This document shows, piece by piece, positions 32,221 to 40,927 of a DNA stretch of 64,000 nucleotides. How positions within the stretch are numbered: position 1 is the first letter of the stretch; each line of letters opens with the position of its first letter. The stretch is from Amycolatopsis azurea DSM 43854 (lineage in GTDB: Bacteria > Actinomycetota > Actinomycetes > Mycobacteriales > Pseudonocardiaceae): contig NZ_MUXN01000002.1 of the NCBI RefSeq assembly GCF_001995215.1, positions 585,412 through 649,411 on the forward strand, written 5' to 3'. Both the position numbers and the translations under genes were made by a program. The notes beneath the pieces were generated by a model. That model saw only the letters and a list, made by a program, of their open reading frames with translations, was not told where the DNA came from and made no database searches.

Positions 32221-32594
32221 GCCGTGTCTAGCCGGTCCACGACCAGGTCTCGCCAAGGTTTCGGCAGGCGTCGGCGTTGCGACATTCGGTGCATGTTCGG
32301 CGGTGAAAGACCTCACGGAATCGGGCTCCGCACGGCGAATCGGTCACGGAAAACGCGGTAATCGCGAGCCTTTCTCATGCTCGTGAGTGAGCCGCGCCGG
32401 AAAACTTTCCACTTCCTGGCCTAGCGCGGACATCGCCCCAGTAGGCCGGACTCGCGGTAACAGCCCGTTGAGCAGCTTGACATGGGCGCTCCGGGTGACG
32501 TTCGCGTAATGCGCTAACGAAATGCGGATTGTTCCGTCTTTCTCAGGAAGCTCACAGGAATTCCACCTGGGGCCTGCTTTCGAAAGGGAAATCC
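32221..32594. other. 374-bp gap upstream of the secreted VWA protein
   Basis: No credible gene. A TTGACA at 32477-32482 and a TAATGC about 24 bp further are too far apart for a normal promoter, and I cannot place a better one. GAAAGGGAAATCC at the end is the ribosome site of the VWA gene. The lower GC content between 32340 and 32420 suggests regulatory DNA. Confidence 0.4.
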
Positions 32595-34469
32595 ATGTCG
32601 CGAAGACCACTGCTCGTCGTCCTGACCGCCGTGACGGCGATGCTCGCGTCCACCGGGATCGCCGCCGCGGCGCCGCCAGGGGTGGACCCGGCCACCGTCG
32701 ACCTGACCCTCAACGCGGGGCAGAGCACGACCGTGACCAAGAACGTGACGACCTCGGCGGTGCCGCCGAACCCGGATCTCGTCCTGCTCGCGGACACCAC
32801 GGGCAGCATGGGCGGGCCGATCGGCAACGTCCGGTCGAACGCCAGCGCCATCACCGGTGACGTGCTCGCCGCGCAGCCGACCGCGCAGTTCGGCGTCGCC
32901 GAGTACAAGGACTTCACCGACTCCGTGCCGTTCAAGGTGAACCAGGGGATCACCGGCGACACCGGCGCGGTCCAGGCGGGAATCAACCAGTGGGTGGCTT
33001 CGGGCGGCGGGGACACGCCGGAAGCGAACCTGAACGCCCTCTACCAGCTGGCCACCGGCGCGGTCGACTTCCGGTCCGACGGCACCCGCATCATCGCGTG
33101 GTTCGGCGACGCGCCGTCGCACGATCCGAGCGGCGGGCACACCCTGGCCCAGACCATCGCGGCGTTGCAGGCGGCGAAGATCCGCGTGGTCGCCGTCAAC
33201 GTCGGGGCTCTCGATTCCACCGGGCAGGCCTCCGCGATCACCTCGGCCACGGGCGGTGTGCTGCTGAACAACGTCCCGGCGGGGCAGGTCTCCCAGGCGA
33301 TCCTGGACGGCATCAAGTCCATCGAGGTCACGGTGACCCCGAAGGTGACCAGCTGCGATCCGCAGCTCACGGTCACCAACGACCCCGGCAGCCTCAAGGT
33401 GACCAGCGGTGATGTCGCCACGTTCACGGAGACGATCAAGGCGTCGGCCAGTGCCGCTCCCGGTACCTACCACTGTGTCGTCGACTATCAGGTCGACGGT
33501 ATGTCGCGGGGGTACATCGAGAACACGACCGTGCGCGTGCTCGGGTTGAGCATCAACGACGTGTCGGTCGACGAGGGCTCGGGCGGAGCCCAGGTTCCGG
33601 CGACCTTCACCGTGTCCCTGCTCGGCGGCCCCAGCCCGAATCCGGTGACGGTCCAGTACTCGACCGCCAACGGCACCGCGACCGCGCCGGCCGACTACGC
33701 GACGGCGGGCGGGACAGTCACCTTCGCCCCGGGACAGACGGCCAAACCGGTGACCGTGCTGGTCAACCCGGACACCGTCGACGAGCCGAACGAGACGTTC
33801 ACGGTGAACCTCTCGGCCCCGTCGGGTGCCGGGCTGGTCGACCCGACCGGGGTCGGCACGATCGTCGACGACGACCGTGACGGCGTCTTCTCCTGCACCG
33901 GCACCGCGGCGAACGTCCTCGGGGTGACCGCGGCGCAGGCGAACCCGGCGAACCTGCCGTGCGCCGACGACACTCGCACCGTCGCCGCCGCGACGCTCAA
34001 CGCGGGCCTGATCAAGGTGGACACCAAGGTGCTGACCGCGTCGACCGATCTCACGCCCGACGACCAGTCGGCGGCTCCGGCGGCGGGCGATCGCGCGCTG
34101 GCGTCGGCCAAGATCGACAAGACGGTGATCAGCACGCTCGGGCTGAACATCGAACTCGGCGTGATCCAGTCGCAGGCCACCGCGACCTGCCAGCCGTCGC
34201 CGGGCGGACTCGCCCCGGTGCTGGCGGGCAGTTCGAACATCGCCTCGCTGAAGATCAACGGCGAGTCGATCACGGTGGGCTCGGCGCCGCTGACCATCCC
34301 GCTGGTCATCGGCTCGCTGAAGCTCAACGGCCAGACCGTGGCGAACGGCGTCGTGAAGCAGCAGGCCGTCGCGTTGGACACCGCGCTCGCGAAGATCGTG
34401 CTCGCGGAATCCCAGGCCGACGTGCACGGAACCGCCGCGCATCCGGCGGGCAACCCTTGCCGGCGCTGA
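32595..34469 (+). CDS. secreted VWA and Calx-beta domain protein
   Basis: A protein of 624 aa with signal peptide MSRRPLLVVLTAVTAMLASTG. Residues ~40-290 are a von Willebrand A domain with the metal-binding loop DTTGSMGG and FGDAPSHDPSGGHT. A linker domain is followed by a Calx-beta motif (about 315-430: VDEGSGGAQVPATFTVSL, VQYSTANGTATAPADYATAG, DEPNETFTVNLS). The last ~190 residues resemble cell-surface choice-of-anchor domains. Adhesion or protein binding outside the cell dependent on divalent metal is likely. There is no membrane anchor or sortase motif at the end (PAGNPCRR). A strong stem-loop terminator follows, shared with the convergent beta-lactamase gene. Confidence 0.88.
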   Translation: MSRRPLLVVLTAVTAMLASTGIAAAAPPGVDPATVDLTLNAGQSTTVTKNVTTSAVPPNPDLVLLADTTGSMGGPIGNVRSNASAITGDVLAAQPTAQFGVAEYKDFTDSVPFKVNQGITGDTGAVQAGINQWVASGGGDTPEANLNALYQLATGAVDFRSDGTRIIAWFGDAPSHDPSGGHTLAQTIAALQAAKIRVVAVNVGALDSTGQASAITSATGGVLLNNVPAGQVSQAILDGIKSIEVTVTPKVTSCDPQLTVTNDPGSLKVTSGDVATFTETIKASASAAPGTYHCVVDYQVDGMSRGYIENTTVRVLGLSINDVSVDEGSGGAQVPATFTVSLLGGPSPNPVTVQYSTANGTATAPADYATAGGTVTFAPGQTAKPVTVLVNPDTVDEPNETFTVNLSAPSGAGLVDPTGVGTIVDDDRDGVFSCTGTAANVLGVTAAQANPANLPCADDTRTVAAATLNAGLIKVDTKVLTASTDLTPDDQSAAPAAGDRALASAKIDKTVISTLGLNIELGVIQSQATATCQPSPGGLAPVLAGSSNIASLKINGESITVGSAPLTIPLVIGSLKLNGQTVANGVVKQQAVALDTALAKIVLAESQADVHGTAAHPAGNPCRR

Positions 34470-34483
34470 TCCGGTGAGACCGG

Positions 34484-34515
34484 CCGGGCGGACGGGGGAG
34501 TCCCCGTCCGCCCGG
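34484..34515. terminator. 14-bp stem terminator between convergent genes
   Basis: CCGGGCGGACGGGG (34484-34497) pairs perfectly with 34502-34515 around the loop GAGT. It lies between the stop codons of the VWA gene and the beta-lactamase gene. No U-tract is present, as is usual in high-GC actinobacteria. Confidence 0.8.
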
Positions 34516-34519
34516 TGGG

Positions 34520-35422
34520 TCAGGGAAGCACCTTGACGGCGGCCGCGGTCGCCTGCGCCAGCAGCGCGTTGTCGATCTTCGCGTCCTTGGTGGCCCGGTC
34601 GGTCAGGACCGAGATGACGATCGGGGCCCGGTTCGGCGGCCACACGACCCCGATGTCGTTGCGTGTCCCGTATTCCGCCGTGCCGGTCTTGTCGGCCACC
34701 GGCCAGCCGGGGACCCCGGCGCGGATGTTCTCGTCGCCGGTGGTGTTGGCGCGCATGATGTCGACCAGGACCTGGCGTTTGTCCTCGGGAAGCGCGTTGC
34801 CGAGGGCGAAGGCGCGCAGGCTGACGGCGAGGGCGCGAGGCGTGCTGGTGTCCCGTTTGTCGCCAGGGAAGGTGTCGTTGAGTTCGGGTTCGATCCGGTC
34901 GGCGTGGCTGGTGGTGTCGCCGATCCCGCGCAGCACCGCGTTGAGGCCCTCGGGACCGCCGAGTTCGCGGAACAGCAGATTCCCGCCGGTGTTGTCGCTG
35001 TAGCGAAGGGTGGCGTCGATGACCGCGCGCAGCGGCATGCCGGTCGCGACGTGCTTCTCGGTGACCGGCGAGTTGGAGACGAGGTCCTTCTGGCTGTAGG
35101 TCACCGTCCGGTCCAGGTCGGCGAGCGGCGTCCGCTGCAGGACGCCACCGGCGGTGAACACCTTGTGCGTCGAGGCGTAGGCGAATCGCTCGTCGGCGCG
35201 GAAGGCGACTTCGCGGCCGGTCGCGGTGTCCACCGCGTAGACCCCGAGCCGGGCACCGAAGGTGCGTTCGAGCTGCTCGAAGTCGGCCTGCGCGGACGCC
35301 TCGACCACGCCGGCGGAGGGAGCGGCGGAAGGCGGCGATGCGGGAGCGGGGGTGGAACACGCGGCGAGTGACACGACCGAGAGCGCCAGGAGGGCCGCCC
35401 AACGGCGGGAAGTGACGGACAC
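34520..35422 (-). CDS. bla: class A beta-lactamase, lipoprotein-type signal
   Basis: A protein of 300 aa. The signal WAALLALSVVSLAACST contains a lipobox (SLAAC), so the enzyme may be lipid-anchored before release. Active-site motifs: STHK (nucleophilic Ser and Lys), YSDN, EPELND (general-base Glu) and DKTGTAEYG. It hydrolyses penicillins and probably cephalosporins outside the membrane. GTG 35422 has AAAGGA upstream. It is divergent from LysR (BlaA-like) and BlaB-like genes, the arrangement known from Streptomyces cacaoi blaL, so beta-lactam-linked induction is expected. Confidence 0.95.
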   Translation of the reverse strand: MSVTSRRWAALLALSVVSLAACSTPAPASPPSAAPSAGVVEASAQADFEQLERTFGARLGVYAVDTATGREVAFRADERFAYASTHKVFTAGGVLQRTPLADLDRTVTYSQKDLVSNSPVTEKHVATGMPLRAVIDATLRYSDNTGGNLLFRELGGPEGLNAVLRGIGDTTSHADRIEPELNDTFPGDKRDTSTPRALAVSLRAFALGNALPEDKRQVLVDIMRANTTGDENIRAGVPGWPVADKTGTAEYGTRNDIGVVWPPNRAPIVISVLTDRATKDAKIDNALLAQATAAAVKVLP

Positions 35423-35517
35423 GGTGATTCCTTTCAAGATCGTTCGATGTCCGCAGTCTGGCCAGCGCCGGTCATGCTGTCCAAGACAGTAATGTCCTCT
35501 TCCATGCGAATCATGCA

Positions 35518-35523
35518 TAGTAT
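35518..35523 (+). promoter_or_regulatory. -10 element of a leaderless start (BlaA-like LysR)
   Basis: TAGTAT ends 6 nt before GTG 35530 (an in-frame GTG also follows at once at 35524). The 107-bp gap to the beta-lactamase start contains CTGTC-CAA-GACAG near 35477-35490, a possible LysR site. Confidence 0.55.
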
Positions 35524-35529
35524 GTGGTC

Positions 35530-36405
35530 GTGGACCTGATCGGCAGCTGCCGGGCGTTCGTGAGCGTGAGTGAGGCGGGGACCTTCACCGCCGGAGCCGC
35601 GATCGCCCGCATCCCCCAACCGGTGGCGAGCCGCCGGATCGCCGCGCTGGAAGGACATTTCGGTGAGCGGCTGTTCGACCGCTCCACCCGCCGCGCGCGG
35701 CTCACCCCGTTCGGCCGCGACATGCTGCCGTCGGCGAAACGGCTGGTGGCCTTGGCCGACGCGATGGAGCACGACGCGCAGCGCGCCAAACTGCGCCCGC
35801 TGCGGCTCGCGATGCCGGAGACCTGCACCACCCGGGACCTCGCCGAACTCGACGCGGCGGGACGAGCGCTGGACGTCTTCCTGGAATTCCGGCAGGCCTC
35901 GCCGCGGGAACGGGCGGAACTCGTACGCACCCAAGAGGTTCGCGCCGCGCTGACGGTCGTCCCCGCCGAAGAGGGCGCGTGGAAGGTCACCCTCGGCCTG
36001 GCCGGCACAGGTGGGTCGCGAACGGGGGCGCTGCACCTGGAAACGTTGCGGGTCGGCCGGTCCGGCGGTGCGCCTCGCCGGGTCTGGATCCAGCCCGAGG
36101 ACGACGTCCCGCAGCTGCGCGACCGGCTGTTCCGGGTCCGCGATTCGGTGGGACTGCGGCCCGCGCAGGTCTCCGTCGCCGATTCGCTCACCGCCGCCGC
36201 GGCGGCCGTGTTCGGCTCGGACGACCTGCTGCTGTGTTCGACGGCCCAGGCCGCCGAACTCGGTCTGGTGTGGCGGCCCATCGGCGAGATCCGGCTCGCG
36301 CGCGGTTACGAGATCACGGCGGGGCTGGGCGAGGACGCGCAACGGATCCGGGCACGCTTGTGGCCCGACATCGCCCGGTGTCTCGGCGCGGAGGAGACGA
36401 CATGA
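35530..36405 (+). CDS. blaA: LysR regulator of the beta-lactamase (BlaA-like)
   Basis: A protein of 291 aa. The winged helix (VDLIGSCRAFVSVSEAGTFT, AGAAIARIPQPVASRRIAALEGHFGERLFDRS) is joined to a short LysR effector domain. It lies between divergent bla and a downstream penicillin-recognising protein gene that it overlaps by ATGA. This is the blaA-blaB order described in streptomycetes, where BlaA activates the beta-lactamase gene. GTG 35530 is supported by the TAGTAT hexamer 6 nt upstream; GTG 35524 is also possible. The gene symbol is assigned by synteny and family rather than by close identity. Confidence 0.88.
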   Translation: MDLIGSCRAFVSVSEAGTFTAGAAIARIPQPVASRRIAALEGHFGERLFDRSTRRARLTPFGRDMLPSAKRLVALADAMEHDAQRAKLRPLRLAMPETCTTRDLAELDAAGRALDVFLEFRQASPRERAELVRTQEVRAALTVVPAEEGAWKVTLGLAGTGGSRTGALHLETLRVGRSGGAPRRVWIQPEDDVPQLRDRLFRVRDSVGLRPAQVSVADSLTAAAAAVFGSDDLLLCSTAQAAELGLVWRPIGEIRLARGYEITAGLGEDAQRIRARLWPDIARCLGAEETT

Positions 36406-37301
36406 ACACGGAAGCACTGCTTCTGCGGTTGCGCTCGGAACTGGACGACGGCGGCCTGAGGGGCTCGTTCCTGGTGCGGGATCTGCGGACCGGATACGAG
36501 CTCGGCATCGATCCCGACCTGGAGTTCCCGAGCGCGTCGCTGGTCAAGATCCCGCTCGCCACGGCGACCCTCGAACGGATCCGCACCGGAGAGCTGGACG
36601 GCTCGGCGCCGATCGACGTCCAGCCGGGCCGGGCCACCGCACCGGGGCCGACCGGGCTGACCCGGTTCCGGCATCCGGCCAGGGTGGCGATCGACGACCT
36701 GCTCTACCTCACCATGGCCATCAGCGACGAAACCGCGGCCGACGCGCTGTTCGCGCTGACACCGCCCGCCGAGGTCACCAGGATGACGCGCGAGTGGGGC
36801 GTTTCCGGGATCACCGCGCGGCATGGTGTCGCGGACCTCAGCGACACCCCGGCGGAACGCTTCGACCCCACGGACGTCCACCTCGCACACGCGCTCGCGA
36901 TCAACGCGGGCACCGCAGGGCAAGGACATCCCGTTCCCCAGCTCGACGTCACGCGGGCGAGCTCCGGTTCGGCCCGCGCGTTCGTGAACCTGCTCGAAGC
37001 GCTGTGGAAACCGTCCAAAGTGGACGATGAAGTGGCGGCGAGGGTGCGCGAACTCATGGGCCTCAACCTGCTGCGCCAACGGCTGAGCCCCGATTTCGTC
37101 TCCGACGCCACGAAATGGTCGTCGAAGACGGGCACCGTGCTGAACATGCGGCACGAGGTCGGGGTGGTCGAACACGCCGACGGCGGGATCTTCGCGATCG
37201 CCGCGCTGACCGCGTCGCGGGTGCCCGCGGCGATCCAGCCGGAGGCCGAAGTGCTGATGGCCCGCGTGGCGCGTTCGATTCGCGATCACCTGCGGGCGTG
37301 A
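36402..37301 (+). CDS. blaB: BlaB-like serine active-site protein
   Basis: A class A beta-lactamase-fold protein of 299 aa without signal peptide, so it is cytoplasmic. It keeps SASLVK (SxxK), SDE in place of SDN, and KTGT, but has no ExxLN match that I can find, so it is unlikely to be an efficient beta-lactamase. In Streptomyces cacaoi the BlaB protein of this type is needed with BlaA for induction and lacks measurable beta-lactamase activity, and I infer the same role here. ATG 36402 overlaps the blaA stop by 4 nt, which indicates translational coupling. Confidence 0.85.
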   Translation: MNTEALLLRLRSELDDGGLRGSFLVRDLRTGYELGIDPDLEFPSASLVKIPLATATLERIRTGELDGSAPIDVQPGRATAPGPTGLTRFRHPARVAIDDLLYLTMAISDETAADALFALTPPAEVTRMTREWGVSGITARHGVADLSDTPAERFDPTDVHLAHALAINAGTAGQGHPVPQLDVTRASSGSARAFVNLLEALWKPSKVDDEVAARVRELMGLNLLRQRLSPDFVSDATKWSSKTGTVLNMRHEVGVVEHADGGIFAIAALTASRVPAAIQPEAEVLMARVARSIRDHLRA

Positions 37302-37370
37302 CCGGGGTTGTCACGAACTCGGCTTCCGCTCGGTTCTTAGGGGAAAGGACCGGCGAAAGGGAGGATCGGC

Positions 37371-37865
37371 ATGAAGGTCGTCATCGTGTGCGTTTCGGTG
37401 TCCCACGGCAACACGGCGCGGATCGCCGAAACCATGGCGAAGGTGCTCGAAGCGCGGGTCGTGAGTCCCGAGGAGGTCGACCCGGCCGAACTCGACGCCT
37501 GTGACCTGGTGGGCTTCGGTTCGGGGATCTTCACCATGGATTTCCATCCGCGCCTGCGCCGGTTCGTCCGGGACCTGCCGGAGAAGCAGCGGCGGAAGGC
37601 GTTCGTGTTCACCACGAGCGGCCTGCCCGAGCCGCCGTTCCGGCGCTACGTCCGCCGTCTCGCGGGACTGCTCGGGCGGAAGGGGTTCGACGTCGTGGGC
37701 ACGTTCGCGTGCCGGGGTTTCGACACCTGGGCGCCGTTCAAGCTCGTCGGCGGGATCCGGAAGGACCGCCCCGGGACGGCGGATTTCGAGGCCGCGCGAC
37801 GGTTCGCCGAGGGGCTCGGTGGTGGACCGGCGTGCGGCGAAAACGTGAGCAGCCCGGGCTCCTGA
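37371..37865 (+). CDS. flavodoxin-family protein
   Basis: A protein of 164 aa. MKVVIVCVSVSHGNTARIAE shows the flavodoxin phosphate loop (S-x-G-N-T), followed by GFGSGIFTMDFHP and VFTTSGLPEPPF, the FMN isoalloxazine loops. It probably carries electrons or acts as a protoporphyrinogen-oxidase-like (HemG/flavodoxin) partner; the redox partner is not identifiable. GAAAGGGAGG precedes ATG 37371. It is on the same strand as the beta-lactamase regulators 69 bp upstream, without an obvious functional link. The siderophore-interacting flavoprotein gene follows 113 bp downstream. Confidence 0.88.
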   Translation: MKVVIVCVSVSHGNTARIAETMAKVLEARVVSPEEVDPAELDACDLVGFGSGIFTMDFHPRLRRFVRDLPEKQRRKAFVFTTSGLPEPPFRRYVRRLAGLLGRKGFDVVGTFACRGFDTWAPFKLVGGIRKDRPGTADFEAARRFAEGLGGGPACGENVSSPGS

Positions 37866-37978
37866 GTCGCGCTCGCCCAGGTCCGGGCGCCTCCCGAGCG
37901 TCAGTGAAAGCGAGTACCCAAGAACTGAGGAAATGCTCATAATAGTGCTATGACCTGCGAAAACATCAAGGCAGTGCA

Positions 37979-38779
37979 GTGATCCCGCGCCTCCGGCTCC
38001 CGGCGTCACGCAAGATGATCACGCTCGAAGTGCGAGAGCGTGTCCTCCTGAGTCCGAACTTCGCGTCGGTCACCCTCGGCGGTCCGGCGCTGAAAGATCT
38101 CATCGTCGCCGGAACGGACCAGACGGTGCGGCTGTTCTTCCCTCGCGAGGGGCAGTCCCGGCTGCGGATGCCCACCTTCTCGAACGAGGCGTGGATGCCC
38201 GAGGTGATGATGATGCCCAAATCGGTCCGTCCTTGGGTGCGTACACTCACCATCCGCCGGGCGCGCCCCGCGGATGACGAGATCGACATCGAGTTCGCGC
38301 TCCACGAGAACTCGCCCATGAGCGACTGGGCACGGGGAGCCAGGCCAGGGGATGCCGCCGGCATCTTCGACATGGGCACGACCTACCGGCCGCCGGACGA
38401 CGTCGGCGGGCAGCTCATCGTCGCCGACGAAAGCGCACTCCCCGCGGCGTTGGCGATTCTCGACGACGCACCGGAATCCCTTGTCGCGGAAGTCTTCCTG
38501 GAAGTGCCGACCGTCGCCGACATCCGGCGGTACGACACCACCGAAGGCGTTCGCGTCCATTGGCTGAGCCGCGACGATCCGGAACGGCGTCCGGGAACTC
38601 TCGTCCTCGAGACGGTCCGCCGGGCCGCGCTTCCGCCGGGGCGGTTCTACACCTGGGTCGCGGGGGAGTCCCGGCTGGCGACCTCGTTGCGCAGGCATCT
38701 GGTTTCCGAACGGGGTGCGGCGAAGGCGGACATCTCCTTCGCCGGATATTGGCGGCACGGCTGGTCCAGCCCCGGCTGA
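37979..38779 (+). CDS. siderophore-interacting protein (ViuB-like ferric reductase)
   Basis: A protein of 266 aa. The FAD-binding part has RPWVRTLTIRRARPADDEID (the R-x-Y/L-T-x-R motif) and LHENSPMSDWARGARPGDAAGI; the NAD(P)-binding C-terminal domain ends in AGESRLATSLRRHLVSERG and ISFAGYWRHG. Such proteins reduce ferric siderophores in the cytoplasm to release iron. GTG 37979 is used; ATG 38013 is a possible later start. The upstream 113 bp contain AT-rich CATAATAGTGCTATG (37937-37951), a possible promoter or iron-regulator site, but no clear consensus. No siderophore genes are nearby. Confidence 0.9.
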   Translation: MIPRLRLPASRKMITLEVRERVLLSPNFASVTLGGPALKDLIVAGTDQTVRLFFPREGQSRLRMPTFSNEAWMPEVMMMPKSVRPWVRTLTIRRARPADDEIDIEFALHENSPMSDWARGARPGDAAGIFDMGTTYRPPDDVGGQLIVADESALPAALAILDDAPESLVAEVFLEVPTVADIRRYDTTEGVRVHWLSRDDPERRPGTLVLETVRRAALPPGRFYTWVAGESRLATSLRRHLVSERGAAKADISFAGYWRHGWSSPG

Positions 38780-38900
38780 TCCCTCGCGGTGTCGAGATCC
38801 TGCCATGTCGGGTATCCGCCAGCTCCGGGCCGTGTGGGAAAGCCGATCACCCGTCTTTACTTCTCGTACGGACGTCGGGGGGCTCCTGTCGAAAGGGAAC

Positions 38901-40709
38901 ATGGTGATCAGTAGTACGAGAAAGACGCGGAGAGGCACGGTGGCCGTGGTCGCCGGTGCGTTCCTGGCCTCGGGCCTGGTGCTGGCTCCCGCCGCGGGTG
39001 CGGCTCCCGCGGTCAAGGCCGACCCGGACACCGCCGCGCTCGCCGGCGCGCTCACCAAGCAGGCCGTGGCCTGGGGCGAATGCTCGTTCCCTTCGGTCGC
39101 CCCGGCGACGGAAGCCGCGCTGAAGAAGGTCAAGGGTCTGGCCTGCGCCACGATCCAGGTGCCGCGTGACTGGCACAACCCGCAGGACGGCAACACCATC
39201 GGCGTCCGCGTCTCCAAGACCGCGACCGCCTACCCCGGCACCGGCCGGCAGGGCATCGCGCTGGTCAACCCGGGTGGACCCGGCGGTGAAGGCCTGCCGT
39301 GGGGCGCCGCGATGGCGATGCGCAGCCCCGTGCTGGCCTCGCAGTACGACTTCGTCGGCTTCGACCCCCGCGGTGTCGGCCAGAGCACCCCGCTGACCTG
39401 CAGCTACACCGTCCCGGACAGCACGGATCAGAACGTGATCAGCCGGGCGAAGGTCGAGGGCTGCCTGAAGAACCCGCTGACGAAGTTCATCACCACCGAG
39501 CAGACCACGTACGACATGGACTTCATCCGGGTCCTGCTCGGCGAGAAGAAGACCAGCTACATCGGCTACTCGTACGGCACGTGGCTCGGCACCTGGTACG
39601 CCACCACGTTCCCGGGCAAGGCGCACCGGTTCCTGCTCGACTCGTCGACCGACGCGAGCCGCTCGACGCTGGAGAAGACCTGGGACCTGCAGCCGCGCAG
39701 CCGTGACCGCCAGTTCCAGGAGGCGCTGCTGCCCTACGTCGCGCGTAACGACGCCAAGTACAAGGCGGGCACCGACCCGCTCGAGATCCGCCGCAACTGG
39801 GAGAAGGCGGGCGGCACCCGCGAGTTCGCGGGCATGCTCTACGCCGCCTGGTTCATCATCCCGGCGATGTACGACACGACCCAGTACCCGTCGGCGGCCT
39901 CCATGGTGGCCGCGCTCGCGAAGGGACCGGCGCCCACCGGGACCGACGCCGAAAAGCTCGACCAGGTCGTCGCCAAGGCGCTGGCCACTCCCGGCCTGAC
40001 CGACGCCAACAAGGCGTTCCTGGCCAAGGCCAAGGGCAACGCGCTCGAAGCCATCGCGAAGAAGGACTCGGTCGAGCGCAAGGCTTCCTACCAGGGCGGC
40101 GCCGAGGTCGAGACCTGGGACGCGGCGTTCGAAGCGATCCGCTGCCAGGACGGCCAGTGGAACCAGAACCTGCACTACTGGACTTACTGGCAGGCCGATC
40201 TGACCGTGAACGCGCCGTTCATCGCGCCGATCATGGCCCAGTCGGGTGCGCCGTTGTGCGCGTTCTGGCCGACCACCAACGCCAAGCCGGCGCCGGATCA
40301 GAAGACGTTCCCGAAGCTGCTGATCGCGCAGACCGAGCTCGACGCGGCCACGCCGTACGAGGGCGCGCTGGCCACCGCGAACGGACTGCCGGGCGCCAAG
40401 ATGATCAGTGTCGACAACGAAGGCAGCCACGGGATCTTCCCGTACAACACCGACTGCGTCGACGACCCGATCGTCGCCTACTTCCAGACCGGTCTCACGC
40501 CGAAGAAGAAGTTCACCGGCTGCCAGGGTCTGCCCCTGCCCGGTGAGGACAAGACGGTCGAGGTGGGTGGCAACCTCGGGCACGACGGGAAGATCAAGAT
40601 CAAGATGATCACGCCCGAGGTGCGCAAGGCGAACGAGATCGTCCGCGAGCTGCTCGAAGGCACCGCCACGCCGGAAGCCGACGAGAAGGGTATGCCCGCC
40701 AACGCGTAG
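38901..40709 (+). CDS. secreted alpha/beta hydrolase with TAP-like C-terminus
   Basis: A protein of 602 aa related to streptomycete tripeptidyl aminopeptidases. The signal region (about 12-35) ends at AAGAAPA. NPGGPGGEG forms the oxyanion hole, GYSYGTWLG carries the nucleophilic Ser, and a TAP-like C-terminal region (LLIAQTELDAATPYEGAL, NEGSHGIFPYN) carries Asp and His. It should remove short N-terminal peptides from extracellular proteins or peptides. GAAAGGG precedes ATG 38901. A hairpin terminator follows at 40732-40764, and then a LuxR-type regulator gene whose paralogue also follows a secreted protease. Confidence 0.93.
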   Translation: MVISSTRKTRRGTVAVVAGAFLASGLVLAPAAGAAPAVKADPDTAALAGALTKQAVAWGECSFPSVAPATEAALKKVKGLACATIQVPRDWHNPQDGNTIGVRVSKTATAYPGTGRQGIALVNPGGPGGEGLPWGAAMAMRSPVLASQYDFVGFDPRGVGQSTPLTCSYTVPDSTDQNVISRAKVEGCLKNPLTKFITTEQTTYDMDFIRVLLGEKKTSYIGYSYGTWLGTWYATTFPGKAHRFLLDSSTDASRSTLEKTWDLQPRSRDRQFQEALLPYVARNDAKYKAGTDPLEIRRNWEKAGGTREFAGMLYAAWFIIPAMYDTTQYPSAASMVAALAKGPAPTGTDAEKLDQVVAKALATPGLTDANKAFLAKAKGNALEAIAKKDSVERKASYQGGAEVETWDAAFEAIRCQDGQWNQNLHYWTYWQADLTVNAPFIAPIMAQSGAPLCAFWPTTNAKPAPDQKTFPKLLIAQTELDAATPYEGALATANGLPGAKMISVDNEGSHGIFPYNTDCVDDPIVAYFQTGLTPKKKFTGCQGLPLPGEDKTVEVGGNLGHDGKIKIKMITPEVRKANEIVRELLEGTATPEADEKGMPANA

Positions 40710-40731
40710 TCCCCGACAGCGCTGAAACAGG

Positions 40732-40764
40732 GGCTCCCGCGAGCCGATCCGGTTCGCGGGAGCC
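40732..40764 (+). terminator. hairpin terminator after the TAP-type peptidase gene
   Basis: GGCTCCCGCGA (40732-40742) pairs with TCGCGGGAGCC (40754-40764) around an 11-nt loop, 23 bp after the stop codon. Confidence 0.8.
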
Positions 40765-40927
40765 TCTTCGGCGTGCCTCCGCCGGGATCTGTGATCCTTT
40801 CGTTATCGGTTCAGGCGCACGATCTCGCCCCTTTCCCCCTCAAGACCAGTGAGCGGAAAGAGCGGTACCACGACGCCTGACATCGATGTCAGGTCGTCGA
40901 GTCCTGGGGTGGGGGAGGAGAAGCGTC

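Noticed and set aside
32344..32610. Possible 88-aa gene on the minus strand in the gap before the VWA gene
   Set aside because: No ribosome site, no coding-like codon bias and no family; it overlaps the VWA gene's leader.
32514..35402. 962-codon minus-strand frame across the VWA gene and part of bla
   Set aside because: It spans two well-supported genes in other frames and has no domain or ribosome site.
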